A stretch of 64,000 nucleotides of DNA, taken from NCBI GenBank assembly GCA_903632075.3, contig CAHIKZ030003464.1, positions 124,001 through 188,000 of the forward strand. Reading direction: 5' to 3'. Shown piece by piece: positions 46,860 to 58,535 of the stretch. Every line of letters starts with the position of its first letter. The first letter of the stretch is position 1. Source of the stretch: Acanthosepion pharaonis. Lineage: Eukaryota > Mollusca > Cephalopoda > Sepiida > Sepiidae. The position numbers were made by a program, and so were the translations under genes. The notes below the pieces were generated by a model. That model saw nothing but the letters and a program-made list of their open reading frames with translations, did no database searches and was not told the origin of the DNA.

Positions 46860-47600
46860 ACTTTTATTGTTTTACAAAATCTATGTTTAGAATTTTAATA
46901 ACAACAAAATATTACACATAATTTAGTTGTTAGATTGTTTACAAGATTAATTTTATGTTTATAAGGTTATAAAAATATATGAATTAATTGGTAATTAGCC
47001 AATGTTTTGCCAACCATCCCAAAGTAAACAATTTGCATTTTCACTGATTGCTTTGGTCAAGGTGCTTAATGTCCATTCTTTATTTAAGATTTCTTTATCA
47101 GTCATCACTTGGCTGACAATAGATAATCTATTTGGTGTGCTTCATGGAAATTTTTAGAAAAATTAGGAGCAATTTGAAAAATTATTCAAAACAAGTAGGA
47201 AGTGGTTTAGGCATCCTTGGTCACAATTATAAAAATAATTGTAAAATTTTAACAAAGTATTCTGAGGTATAAAATAATATGGGAAGAAAATGTCTAAACT
47301 ATTAAAAAGATCATTTTTATTTAAATTTTCTTTTTCTAGAGATCGGACATTTTTATAAATTTATGATAAAATTTGTTTTCATAGTTAATTATTTATAAAA
47401 TGATAAATAAATATTTCATTATAGTTGGTTCACATATTTTTATAAATTTTGTAAATTTTTACATAATTTTTGATAAAAAGATTTATTTTCATATTTATTT
47501 CTTTATGAAATGACAAATAATAAACATTGCATTGCAGTTTATTCAAATTTTTATAATCTTGTAAGAAAAAGAGGAAAACCGTCCTTTTAACAAAGTTTTT
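46860..47600 (+). repeat. Dispersed AT-rich repeat with internal tandem duplication
   Basis: 46984-47035 (AATTAGCCAATGTTTTGCC) resembles 51866-51912. The segment 47340-47570 consists of two diverged tandem copies of about 115 bp with TTTATAAATTTATGATAAAA-like cores. A further copy lies on the minus strand at about 51690-51800. This is probably an old DNA-transposon family; I cannot name it. Confidence 0.45.
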
Positions 47601-47920
47601 TTTACAGGTGATCAGGAGAGTATACAATCAATATATTTAATTTGAATAAAGTGTTTATTTCATGTTTCCTCTGTTTTTACATACTTAAAATGTATTCCTT
47701 TCTCATATTTCTCAGTACTAGGCTCTATACGCCCCCTTATTTAGGTCTTAGAGTTGACTTCAGGCATCACCAAACATTGCCAAACCTCTGCACATCACTG
47801 TGTGAATATAGTTCCTTCCTTCTCCACCTCATCAAGAAAACTTTGTTGTCCATTAAATGAATCTCTTTCTTCAGCTTTAAGAGATCTCAATTTTTAAATC
47901 CCTGCAGTCCTGATGGAATT

Positions 47921-48425
47921 AACATATTTTCCGACTTACAAGATGCTGCAGTTTGGAAGATGCACCCTAATATAGGAAAGAGATTTCTATAAAAAAAAAA
48001 GAAAAAAAGTCATTCTCATACAACAACACATTCACCATACGTCCCTCACATTGTTTACATTAATCACATCCAGTTTTGTTTGTATGGCAATGGCATGCTA
48101 GTCAAGATCAGAAAGGCTCCTGCTGCTGCTAAGTAAAAAGAGCATGTTTAAGCTTCTGGCTCGGCTCCAGGAAGGTTTATAGTCTTGGAAATACTTGTAA
48201 CAGCTAAGTACTGGGGTTACATCATATAAAAGGCTGGATTAGGTAGATAACTAACATTGTAGTGTAATGACTCAAATATACAAATCCTCGTTCCTATTAG
48301 TCAAGCCAATTAGGTGACTGTCCAAGCTTACTTGAGCCTGGGCGTTGTCTTACACTCGTCTTGGAAGATGCATACCTATTTTTCAGGGTATTTTTTAGGA
48401 AAAAAGTAAGCAGAAAAATACTGTA
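47921..48425. mobile_element. Non-autonomous DNA transposon (MITE-like), about 500 bp
   Basis: The left end ACATATTTTCCGACTTAC (47922-47939) and the reverse complement of the right end, ACAGTATTTTTCTGCTTAC (about 48406-48425), form imperfect terminal inverted repeats. Subterminal TTTGGAAGATGCA/CTTGGAAGATGCA repeats lie near each end. No ORF is inside. Target-site duplication is unclear. Confidence 0.5.
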
Positions 48426-49020
48426 TTCAAAAATCTGAATATATGATGTTAAATTGATATATCTCAAAAGCTGTTGAAAGTCAAGTCTTACAAGTTTATT
48501 TTATATGAAAGTAAATTTATTTCTCTTTCAAATGCTACCAAATTTAGCCTCCTTGGTGTTACTGGTTATGAGATATGATTTTGGAAATCTATAAGTTTGT
48601 AAAAGTTGTGGATTTCCAGTGGCTCTACTAGATCATGTGATGGATGTTAATGCTGTGTATTTAAATAGTGATAACAGATTGTGGGTGCATTCATGCTATC
48701 CATAGACTGTAAGTGTGTGAAATTTGCAAGCACATTTATGTACTTCCGGCTTTTAAGGGTTAGCTTGAATGCTTAACCAAACAAATATTTGTAGATCAAA
48801 CTTTCTTTTCAATTTACAAGAAAAGAAATATTGCCAACCAAAAATCCATTTCATCTCTGTTTTTGATACTTTACTTTAAAATATATTTGGTAACTTTCAC
48901 TGGCCTGTTTTTTTTTGTTTTTTTTTCATTTTTCATTGCGGACATTCTTAAAATTTTTCAGGATGTATGTCCTTTTTTTTATATTGATTGTCTATGTAAG
49001 TAAATCAATAAGTTTGTAGC
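48426..49020. other. No recognised feature
   Basis: AT-rich sequence with no supported ORF or element. Confidence 0.5.
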
Positions 49021-49029
49021 CTTATGATG

Positions 49030-49900
49030 AAAAAAAAGAGCATTTTGCACAATGAATATTCCATTTTTCCACATACTCCTCTTCCTTGTCAATAAAATTA
49101 ATGCTTCTCTAGCTTCAACAACCCAGATTTGTAGGTTTCCACAAAAGGTCTTTTTTGTAGCTGTTCTTCTAGAAATAACTGTATAGTATTTATGACAACA
49201 TAATCAAATTTCTGGCCACATTTTCCTTTCAGCAGAGGCAAAAGATAAAAACCACAAGGGACAAAATCAGATGAAATACAGATGGAGAGGGGTGAAGTAA
49301 CAATTCAAAGTTGCAATTGAGTTACTGTTGCCACTAAAAGCTACACAGTGTATTGTGTGTATGTGTGTTTGTACATGCATGTGTGCGTGTGCATATGGTG
49401 CAGTTACTGGCACAGTTGGATGCCTCTTGAAACCTTCCCACATTAAATTTTTTTCTTTGGTTCTTTTTACAATTTGCTCAGTTTTAGAGCTGTATTCATT
49501 GTTGATAGAATACTCCTTTTTTCAAGCAGCCAGTCATAATAATTCACCTTGAGACTAGATGGTTGCTATAACTTTTTCTGTTGAAAAGTCTATATTCAAA
49601 GTAATTTGGGAAATGAACCCTGAATGTTTCAACCACATGTTTTGAATCTTTGTCATTGAATCAAAGTGATGCCTTTAGCTCTACATTGATCTGTTGGCAT
49701 AAAATGTATCCCGAATGTAACCACGACCAAGCCAGATTTTTTACCAGATGTTGGATTTCAAGTGAACATTTTTAGGGATCCAGCTTGCTGAAATCTTTCT
49801 TACTCCCCCTTAGTAATTATGCACAGGGTCGTCTCATAAAAAAATTCACGAGTTTCTCTTTGAGATATAGAGAACTGTTGCGGACCTTCATCTCTGGATG
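49030..49900 (-). pseudogene. Degenerate mariner-like transposase, minus strand
   Basis: Minus-strand translation gives, in order, 'KISASWIPKNVHLKSNIW' (family 'SARWVP..L...'), 'HHFDSMTKIQNMWLKHSGF' (family 'HH.DPETK.QS..W...G'), 'KVIATI' (family 'KVM..VFWD'), 'YYDWLLEKRSI', and 'FYLLPLLKGKCGQKFD' near the C-terminus. This is the normal motif order of a mariner transposase. The expected second catalytic Asp block (HDN) lies where a GT-rich tract occurs at about 49345-49400 and is not visible. Stops are frequent, so this copy is dead. It is a different lineage from the 35.3-36.2 kb mariner. Confidence 0.75.
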
Positions 49901-50334
49901 TAAAACTTCAATTCAGCATCCAGATATTGGTGCATCATTTGTGCTGGAATCGACATGGGTGAATTCAACATACCATCTCTTGAATATGGCATAAGAGGAA
50001 ACTTTAGGAGCAAATGTCGAAACCAGTTCTGACAGTTCTTTGATTTGGAGATATTTGATAACATCCTTTGAAAGCTTCATTGATTAATTTTGTCACCAGA
50101 ATCTGAAACTAACAACGACCATGATTAATAACAATTTGAAAACTTTATTTAATCTGGAATATAATATTGATCAAACATTATTCAGTGAAAATTTCAGATC
50201 AAAATTTGGCTAATAACTTTAGGCTATGGACTTATCAATTTGTTGCAGGAATGCTAGTTGTGTTTATGTAGAAAACATGTGTCACCTGATATATTTTCCC
50301 CATAATTATTATTACAGACTCAAATGTGAATCTG
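49901..50334. other. No recognised feature
   Basis: May include the far N-terminal and terminal-repeat part of the mariner relic, too decayed to define. Confidence 0.4.
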
Positions 50335-50650
50335 AGTCAGTCAGTTATGTACCATATGTGATACATGCTTAGGCGATCATGTATCTTTCGATACATGACT
50401 GAGGAGGCAGATTTTTTTCCCCGCAGTAGGTTGCCATTTCTTTTTGCGGTAGACCAGTTGCCATCCAAAGCTATAGAACCCAGTCTGTCCTGCTATTTAT
50501 GCATAGCTGGAGGAGGAGAAGAAGAGAATTCATATCTTTCCCAAGGGTATTAGCACGTAACTGAATGTAATGGATTCGACTGGAATTTGAACTTGGCTCC
50601 CCAATTCCTCAATCCGAGCTGTTATCCATTACTCTATTGTGCCTCTTTGA
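50335..50650 (-). mobile_element. Full-length tRNA-head SINE, minus strand
   Basis: Plus-strand landmarks, in order, are GTACCATATGTGATAC, GCAGTAGGTTGCCATTTC, GCGGTAGACCAGTTGCC, TCTGTCCTGCTATTTATGC, CCCAAGGGTATTAGC, GGAATTTGAACTTGGC (reverse B box) and TCCATTACTCTATTGTGCC (reverse A box). This is the most complete copy in the window, about 315 bp, and a good reference for the family. Confidence 0.85.
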
Positions 50651-51115
50651 GTAGTAAATGAATAACACAAAAATGTATATAAAACAAAAATGTATTAACA
50701 AAAGTATACAATGATGATAAAAGAAAGCGTTTAAAAACTAATTACATAGAAAATGTTTAAATTAGAGAACGTGTGTCTGTGGAATGTGTGTAGGAGAAGT
50801 CCGAGAAAAAAGTAATACATTGAAAGTGAAATGAACGTGCCTTTATGGACACTTTTTTTTTTCCACGTGTGACTACATTTTATAGCTGTAGCTGTAAAAA
50901 GAGGAAAGAGTGTAGGGGAGAATATCATTTCCTATTTATAGGCTTAACGAGCGGCTCTTAGTTTTGTTTTTTCAGTAAAGTCAAGTAGGATAACCCACAA
51001 ATCCACAATTACACTTGCAAGTCTCAAAATTATGTATTAGCACCTTATTATCTCTCAATTTTATATATTTCTCCCTATCCAAATTTACTTTTCTTTCATT
51101 ATAATTTTGGATTTT
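50651..51115. other. No recognised feature
   Basis: AT-rich sequence without a supported gene. Confidence 0.5.
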
Positions 51116-51117
51116 TG

Positions 51118-52608
51118 GCAAAGTTGGACCTTCATGCCCACAAAGAAAAATGTAGTGTCAAAAAGATGTTTTTTCTATTGATGTTGTTATTATTTTAACT
51201 GCCTTCACTCATAGATCACCAGTGAGTAAACACAGGCAATCCCATTATTGAATTAAGTGGACCATGTGACCACAGAGGAAATGCATGTATATGAAGTATG
51301 TGTATGTGACGTCTAGACTGATCATCATTTCATCACTATTCCTCTTCTATACTCTGTTACTATACGGACCGCTATTCTCTATTCACTATACTATTCCTCT
51401 ATTTGAATCACTGTATGGATTACTATTTGAATGAGTATTATCAAGCAAGTACTATTAGTGCGAGTGATATTTGAAGGCATCTGACACCAGCATTGTTCAA
51501 TGCCGTACTATAGTTGTATCTGTGATTACAAGGCCTCTACTTCAACGAGCATTATGAGTGTTTGTTGACATCACAAAAAACCTAGACATATGATGAAAAT
51601 GAATTTATACTTTTTTTTTGTTTTTGAGAATTGGCAAAAAAAAAAAAATTATTTGGTTGTTTATTTACAAGAAAAATGTTATATTTACAACATTCTAAAA
51701 GCTAATACAATTAAAACTAATTCAATGCAATATTTATCATTTACCAATTTATAAAAAAAATAAATATGAAAACAATTTTTTATTCATAAATTTGTAAACA
51801 TTTACTAAACATGAACAGACCATAAGGAAACCCTTGTTATTTACCATTTTATAAAGTTTGAACCAGTTGGCAATTAGTCTGTGTTTTGCCAACCATTCCA
51901 ATAAACAATATAATAAATTGTTATATAGGAATAAAGTGTCACTGCCAACACTTGAGTTTGAACATAGTTCGCCAGTGAGCAAACACAGGTGATCCCATAA
52001 GTAGACCACATGACCATAGAGGAAACACATATATGTAAGAAGTAGCTGATGACTAACGATCGTTATTCGTAGTCTATCCTCTATTACTATATGAACTGCT
52101 ATTCTCTACTCTATTCACTATATTATTTCTCTATTCAGATCACTACACGGGTTACTTGTCAAGTGAGTATTATTGAGCAAGTGCTATTAGTATGAGATTA
52201 TTCGAAGGCATCTGACACCAGTATTGTTCAATGGCGTACTATAGTTGTATTGGCGATTACAAAGTCTCTACTACAATGAGCATTATGAAAGTGACAATGG
52301 GTATTCGTTGGCATTACAAAAGTGTTAAATGAGTGTTCGTTGACATCACAAAATAAATAAATAGTGTAAATAAACACTCTAATAAATAGTGTTTAATATT
52401 TTTGTTAACAATTTTCATGAACAAAGAAAATCATAAGTATAAATTCACTTTCATATGTTTAGGTTTTATTACAGTTCTAATCATTGCTTTTTAAAGCAAT
52501 AAACATTGCTGAAGAGTGAAGGTAGTTATACTAATAGTGGTGTCAATGGAAAAACCATCATTTTGGCACACTATCTTTTTGTGGGCATGAAGATCCAAGT
52601 TTTCTGGA
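51118..52608. repeat. Nested repeat cluster: inverted arms enclosing two direct copies
   Basis: Outer inverted arms are 51118-51210 and 52514-52608, sharing CTTCATGCCCACAAA and CCTTCACTC on opposite strands. A second inverted pair is 51577-51612 and 52435-52466 (ACATATGA, GAATTTATACTT). Between them lie two direct copies of a repeat of about 370 bp at 51215-51577 and 51967-52348, sharing CCAGTGAGTAAACACAGG, GAAGGCATCTGACACCAG, ATTGTTCAATG and GACATCACAAAA. On the right arm the two inverted segments are about 45 bp apart. On the left they are split by the 370-bp repeat, which suggests that the repeat was inserted into the left arm. Confidence 0.75.
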
Positions 52609-53380
52609 CTTTTATTTTAATTTGTTTTAAATTTCTGTAAGAAATACTTACAAACATTCATATTACTGTAAAAAGAATAAACATTTTAATTTTAATGAAA
52701 TCCCTAACACACTGAGTATTATACCATTAGTATGTGTTAGAAATATTTTGTATTCCTTATATACATGTTACACACACCTCCTATATTACTGCTTATAAAA
52801 TAACAGCTGTCATGAAAATGGATGTAAGCAAGTAGCAAAAATGTCGGTCACCTGATTAAAATTGATACTTTTATAGGACACAACTTATCCAGTAAAACAT
52901 TATCAATAAAGTTGATATTGATTCTAACAATTCACTAAATTGTAATTGCACATGTATAACCAACATCTAAATCCACTACACCACCATGCCTAAGGACATC
53001 AGTGCTGTATTTTAAGAGCCTTTATTTTCTATAACAGCCTAAAATGAGAACAATAGTATGAAATAATTAAAGTATATTGACAATTACTCATCAGAAAAAT
53101 GAAATACTATATTACTGAAAAAGCGATAAAACTCCGCTATGATCACCAAATCTTTAAACTATTGAATGTAAAGGCTCTAAAAGCACACAACTAGTGTCTT
53201 TCATTGACGGAGTGGATACCGAAGTTGGTTATACATGTGTTACTATCATCTAGTGGTTATGAGTTCCTCTATAGATCAGGTAGTGAAATACTGGTTCAGC
53301 AGGAACAGATAATAACTGGCATCACAGAGACAAAATAACACAATAATCAACAGATTTTCCATTTCAGCACCACCCACTTA
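52609..53380. other. No recognised feature
   Basis: AT-rich sequence. No ORF, RNA gene or repeat is supported. Confidence 0.5.
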
Positions 53381-53465
53381 GACACCTGATAATGTCTGGA
53401 GGGGCTTTGGTTGAAATGTTGTCTATAAATAACATCTATAATTATTAAGATGAGAACAAGTTTGA
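53381..53465 (+). repeat. Decayed Penelope-type terminal-repeat fragment
   Basis: ACACCTGATAATGTCTGG, GGTTGAAATGTTGT and AAGATGAGAACAA follow the same order as the terminal-repeat segments at 37129-37225, 59630-59700 and 62030-62100. Confidence 0.5.
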
Positions 53466-53519
53466 ATAAATTAAAAAGTAAACTTTTGTCATATTGGATT
53501 ATGAAAATAATAGTTTTTT

Positions 53520-53632
53520 GTTTGTTTTTAATCAATTCACCCCAAGCAAGGTGATAATACCATTAAGATGCAAGGAGCTGCTGAAAGTGAAAGAGAATGA
53601 AAACACTTCAGAAGGAACTGGAAACCCAGTCC
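53520..53632 (-). mobile_element. LINE family A 3' UTR, minus strand, cut by a MITE
   Basis: TTTTTAATCAATTCACCCC, AAGATGCAAGGAGCTGCTG and GAAAGTGAAAGAGAATG are the reverse complement of the family A 3' end. The match stops at the TTAA where the piggyBac-like MITE starts. Confidence 0.75.
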
Positions 53633-54130
53633 TTAACCCTTTGCCTGTCCAGAGAATTTTTGTGTGTACTATTCAAACATTCATGATTGTTTTCAGATTT
53701 ATAACTATTGCAAGGCAACTAATCTTATTTGGCAACTAGAATGTGATGATATATAGTGTTTCACATAATAAAAAACATACAAATCATAAGTTATTTACAC
53801 TACTCTCTGGGCATCACATGTGATGCACAGGTTTTTACTATGTGAAACACTATATATCTGCACATTCTATTTTCCAAATAAGCTGAGTTGTCTTGCATTA
53901 GTTATAAATATGAAAACAGACAAGCACCCTGTGGTCATATATGATACACAAAATATTAGATTAGGCCTTTCCTTAGATGTTCTGCTCAATAGAAGACTCT
54001 TTTCTTAAGCATCCTTAGTTTTGCCACTCTTTAAAAATCATGGCTTCTGTCCCTCACATATGATGCACAGACATGGAAATCACATGTCCTGTGCATCACA
54101 CATGATGCACAGGACAGGTAAAAGGGTTAA
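53633..54130. mobile_element. piggyBac-like MITE with TTAA duplications
   Basis: TTAA is at 53633-53636 and at 54127-54130. Immediately inside, the left end reads CCCTTTGCCTGTCC and the right end reads, in reverse complement, CCCTTTTACCTGTCC. TTAA target duplication and CCC-starting ends are hallmarks of the piggyBac superfamily. The interior holds a further large inverted repeat: about 53700-53765 against 53830-53905, sharing ATATATAGTGTTTCACAT on opposite strands. It also holds several near-palindromes built on CACATGTGATGCACAGG. No transposase is encoded, so it is non-autonomous. Confidence 0.85.
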
Positions 54131-54619
54131 ACAGAGAACAAGGGAAACACATTTTCCCCTAAAATAATTATAATATTTTTTAATTGAACATATTTCATAA
54201 ATGTAAAATCTCCATTTAATAAGAATGAATTAAACCTGTTTTTATGATGAAAATGTGAACATTTGGTGTTGATAAAGGGTTTGAATTGTTTTTACTCTTA
54301 TTTCACCTTCAAGATATTATACCAGTTAATTTCATACATTTTTTTCCCACATGATTTGAATATGCTCAAAATCTGACTGGTGAATGAAGATTATCATACA
54401 TCACTGATTTGCAGCCAAACTCTATCAATAATTAGGTATTTCCTTATTAATCTTACCATCTCTCTGTTAAAAGACAGAACTGATTGTAATCAATACATTT
54501 ATTCTTGCCAAATTATAAAAGCCAAAGGTTACTGTTCGAAGTTTAAACTTAGAACACATAATGAACCAAGTTGTATAAATCAACTTCTTACTATTTTTGT
54601 GTAATGTACATTTTGAGAT
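54131..54619. other. No recognised feature
   Basis: AT-rich. The continuation of the interrupted LINE A copy after 54130 may be present for a few tens of bases, but is not clear. Confidence 0.4.
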
Positions 54620-54975
54620 GTGTTGATAGTGCAACACCTATTGGCACAGAAAAGAAATTGGCAAGCTGATTTCAAATTTCCACCTAATCTATTGCATTCA
54701 CTTTCACACAGATATTCTTGGAAAAGGTGTGAATCCATCTTTTAGCAATGAATTGAATAGCAATGTACACTGGGCACTTGAGCCTTGTGTGGCAACCAAC
54801 CCAACAGAAAGAAAACTGAATTCCAAACCAAATTTCACTGGGCAACCACTCCACCATCTTTTCAAAGAAATCATGACACTTCAAAGAAAATAAACGAAAG
54901 GAATCTGTGGAGTGCTATTATTGCCTTCATCCTGAAGGGACATATATTAAAAAAAAAAAACAAAAAAAAAAAATG
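54620..54975 (+). mobile_element. SINE with long A-rich end
   Basis: A degenerate head (GTGCAACACCTATTGGCAC) leads into the body (ATTGCATTCACTTTCACAC, TTGGAAAAGGTGTGAATCC, GAGCCTTGTGTGGCAACC). The A-rich tail ends at 54950-54974. Confidence 0.6.
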
Positions 54976-55289
54976 AACATTGTGATTGTGGAATAGATTC
55001 AAAAAATAATTTATTGTTATGGCCACAATCTATTTTATTCACCTTTATTTCTAATATGCATACTTTTTAAAGGTGGGTTTCAGATTATCCAGTAAATTCT
55101 TATGATTTTTAAAGTATGATAGCACAAAAGGGTCTTCACAAATAGTACTGTTAAATATTTTCTAATATACCTGTACATTTTTAGCATAGAAACTGATGAA
55201 ATTAAAATATAGTTTGTAATGAAAATAAGAATTGCGCATGCAAATAATTTTGTCTTTGAATGCCTAATTTTCTATGAAATGTATAAAAT

Positions 55290-55415
55290 AAGAATCTGCA
55301 ATGTTATCTGTCTTGACCTGGTATCTCAGCTTCAGTCCCTTTCACATCATCATAACAGCTTCTCTGCCTTTTCTATAAATATTTTCATTGTAATTGTTCT
55401 GATGAAATTTTATGT
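55290..55415 (+). mobile_element. LINE family A ORF2 fragment
   Basis: It encodes 'IRICNVICLDLVSQLQSLS', then after a frame change an 'INIFIVIVLM'-like version of the 'YKYFHGNCSDEL' region. This matches the family A piece at 7510-7650. Confidence 0.7.
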
Positions 55416-55509
55416 TTTTCTTTAAAAAATACAAAAATATCTTATTTTAAGGTATCTTTTTAAAGAAATGCAGGGTAACTCCAAACTTTTATGTATGTAG
55501 TGTATATAA

Positions 55510-55700
55510 AATCATAAAATCTCTGAATACTCATCAAGTTAAAGGTCAGTCATTATCTATCCTCCTTATCTTCCTAATATTCACTTGCTACTATTTCCTT
55601 ATACATTTTTATCATGCACTTCATTCAATAACCTCCTACCCTGAGTTGTTTTTGAACCTTGTGTTTCTTGGGTGAACTTTAGTTAAAAAATAAAAAATTA
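55510..55700 (+). mobile_element. LINE family B 3' UTR tail
   Basis: It contains CTCCTACCCTGAGTTGTTTTT, GAACCTTGTGTTTCTTGGG and a TTAAAAAATAAAAAA end, matching the family B UTR order. It is a 5'-truncated copy. Confidence 0.55.
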
Positions 55701-56012
55701 TTATATAAAATAATTCTTTTAATCATGGGGCTGTGAAGTTATTGATATATTAATGTAAAAAAATGAGTCTGAGTCAGCTTCTATATTCTGCTTCCCTTCA
55801 GGATGTGGGCAATCATGGCTCTCCACAACTGTCTATTCTTTGTATCTCTGATTAATGTCTATCTTTATGCCATCCTCCTACTTTCCTTTCTGCCATCCAT
55901 TCAGACAAGTTCATCAGGTAGTTGGCCTGCCGCCTCCACCTGCCCCTTTTGCTTTTGATATGTCCTGTGAGGATCAAATTTTCCAAACCTTCTTTCCTCA
56001 TGACACTTAGAA

Positions 56013-56241
56013 AATACCAGGTGCTGTAAGCTTGGATATGTGAGTATTGTAATGGATAACAGCTTAGAGTTGTAAACTGGAAAGTTGAGTTCCAATTCCT
56101 GTTAGGTTTGTGAAATTAACTTGTATGCAAATATCCTTGGAAAAGTTATGGATCCATCTCTTCACCACCCCCACATCTATGAGTTAATTAGTAGGAATTG
56201 TATCACTAAATTATTATTATCACAAAAAAAAAAAAAAAAAA
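56013..56241 (+). mobile_element. 5S-derived SINE, second copy (5S head truncated)
   Basis: It begins with AATACCAGGTGCTGTAAGCT (56014-56033), an intact-looking 5S rRNA 3' end. It continues into the same tRNA-like segment (ATTGTAATGGATAACAGC, GTTGAGTTCCAATTCC) and body as the copy at 41939. It ends in an A run at 56224-56241. The junction matches copy 1 base for base in spacing, showing a shared family structure. Confidence 0.8.
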
Positions 56242-57494
56242 TTATATACACAATATTTAGGTATTGGCACCCATAGAGATTAATATGCTGCTAAACAACT
56301 AATCAATCAATAGTATTGAAGCTGAACATCCTGTGTCCATTGATCTCACATGTATGTGCAACAATATTATGTTGCCTGCTGACCTCCAGTTTGGGTCAAA
56401 TAATTGAAGATTCTCATGGTGCTAGCTGTGACAAGAATGGTGTTGTAGATGATACAAATGGAGGGGTCTTATAAACTGAACACTATTCTCATCAGGATGT
56501 GATTTGATTTGTTGGGGCATCAGCTCAAGAGTAAGATCATGACTGAAAGAAAGCAATTGGTTTTGACAGATTTCAGTCAAAGTTGGGTACATGTTGCAAG
56601 CTTAGTTTGCATGAATCAGTCCAAATCGCTCCTCAGGTCACAGAGCAGATACCTAGCAGATCCTACACCTGGTTAAGCTAGTCTCTTTTGTTCTTTTAGT
56701 GAATTTGAGTGACTATCATTTCTTAGCCTCTTCTAATGGTCCTTTTCAAGATTTCCTATCCCCAGTTTTTATTGAAGCTTTTTATCTTGATAGGACCAGC
56801 CTTTTACATTTTCCCACTCCCAAATTGTTTTGCCCCTCCTCTGTGAGCTACTTGATTCTGTCTGTCGACACAATACAGCAGTCACTTTCATTTTTTGTGG
56901 GTTAGATGGTATCTTACTAATATAAATTTAATTTCTTTTAAATGTTTTGTTGATATTTTATTTGATTAGATGGGTTATATTCCTCCCCTTTCATACCATT
57001 GCAGTATTCCACTACACATCTCAAATTTTTTATATATTTTTGTAAAAAAAATAAAAAAATAATGTGTATATATATATATATATCGAGAAATTGTTACCAT
57101 CAGGTGTGTATTATTTTGGTACGTATTTGAACTGAATGGCAAGGGATGAATTCTTGGGGTGATTGTATCAATTGTTAGAATGAATGGGTTATGAATTGAA
57201 CTAGCTACCAGTAGAATAGTTAATGATGATGAGCGTTTTCCTCCCTCTCTTTTGGCCTTGTGCCACAAGTAAATGTATTTTTGCTGAATAAACAGTTCTT
57301 ATCTGCTGGGGAGGTTATATCAATTGTGGCTTCTATTCCTGTTTTACTTACTTGAAACTTTTACAGTTTTCTTTCTTTCTATTTTGTATTTCTGCATTTT
57401 TAATATTCACTCTTAGTCTCCATCCTTTTATTTCTCAATCATTTGCTCTTTATGATTCTCTCTTTTTCTTACTCTTTCTCTTCTTTATTCGTAT
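56242..57494. other. No gene recognised; short (TA)n at 57065-57083
   Basis: Short open frames at 56699-56905 (plus) and 56975-57268 (minus) resemble nothing I know. A TA run of about 19 bp lies at 57065-57083. Confidence 0.5.
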
Positions 57495-58225
57495 ACTCTT
57501 TTTCTCAACCTTTCTCTTTCTCTCCTTTATTTATTCCTATTCTTTTTTCACACACTTTCTCTTTTTCTTCTTTATTTATTCCTATTCTTTTTTCTCACCC
57601 TTTCTCTTTTTCTTCTTTATTTATTCCTATTCTTTTTTCTCACCCTTTCTCTTTTTCTTCTTTATTTATTCCTATTCTTTTTTCTCACCCTTTCTCTTTT
57701 TCTTCTTTATTTATTCCTATACTCTTTTTCTCACCCTTTCTCTTTTCTTCTTTATTTATTCCTATACTCTTTTTTCTCACCCTTTCTCTTTTTTCTTCTT
57801 TATTTATTCCTATACTCTTTTTTCTCACCCTTTTCTTTTTTCTTCTTTATTTATTCCTATACTTTTTTCTCACCCTTTCTCTTTTTCTTCTTTATTTATT
57901 CCTATTCTTTTTTCTCACCCTTTCTCTTTTTCTTCTTTATTTATTCCTATTCTTTTTTCTCACCCTTTCTCTTTTTCTTCTTTATTTATTCCTATACTCT
58001 TTTTCTCACCCTTTCTCTTTTTCTTCTTTATTTATTCCTATACTCTTTTTCTCACCCTTTCTCTTTTTCTTCTTTATTTATTCCTATACTCTTTTTCTCA
58101 CCCTTTCTCTTTTTCTTCTTTATTTATTCCTATACTCTTTTTCTCACCCTTTCTCTTTTTCTTCTTTATTTATTCCTATTCTTTTTTCTCACCCTTTCTC
58201 TTTTTCTTCTTTATTTATTACTATA
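57495..58225. repeat. 45-bp pyrimidine-rich minisatellite, about 16 copies
   Basis: The unit is CTTTTTCTTCTTTATTTATT, CCTATTCTTTTTTCTCACC, CTTTCT with small indels. CACCC recurs at about 45-bp steps from roughly 57595 to 58190, with two earlier variants (CAACC, CACAC). Because 45 is 15 codons, two plus-strand frames stay open for about 300 codons (57352-58263 and 57443-58324). They encode only F/L/S/I/Y strings. I judge them not coding. The block ends about 310 bp before the acceptor of the CADPS exon and is in the sense orientation of that gene. Confidence 0.93.
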
Positions 58226-58535
58226 CTATTTTTCTTATTTTCTGTTCTTTTTTGTCCTGTTGATATTTTTTCTGTTTTTTTTCTTTATAAATTCTCCAAC
58301 TCTATTTGTATCCTTCAAAAATGAAACATTTTTAATTACCCAATTCCGTTGTTTTTATTTCCTTTTTCTTTTCCCTATTTGTTCTTCTATCTTTCCTTTC
58401 AACTCACTTTTCAAATCGACTTTTCATTCCTAGCCCACTTTTTCTTTTCCTTATACATTAATTTCCAATTCTCTTGGTCTTTTTTTGATGAGATAATATG
58501 ATTATTGATTATTGAATATATTTTTTTCTTTTCAG

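Noticed and set aside
57352..58324. Two overlapping open frames of about 300 codons
   Set aside because: Both are products of a 45-bp (15-codon) repeat lacking stop codons. They encode only hydrophobic F/L/S/I/Y strings, overlap each other in different frames, and sit in an intron.
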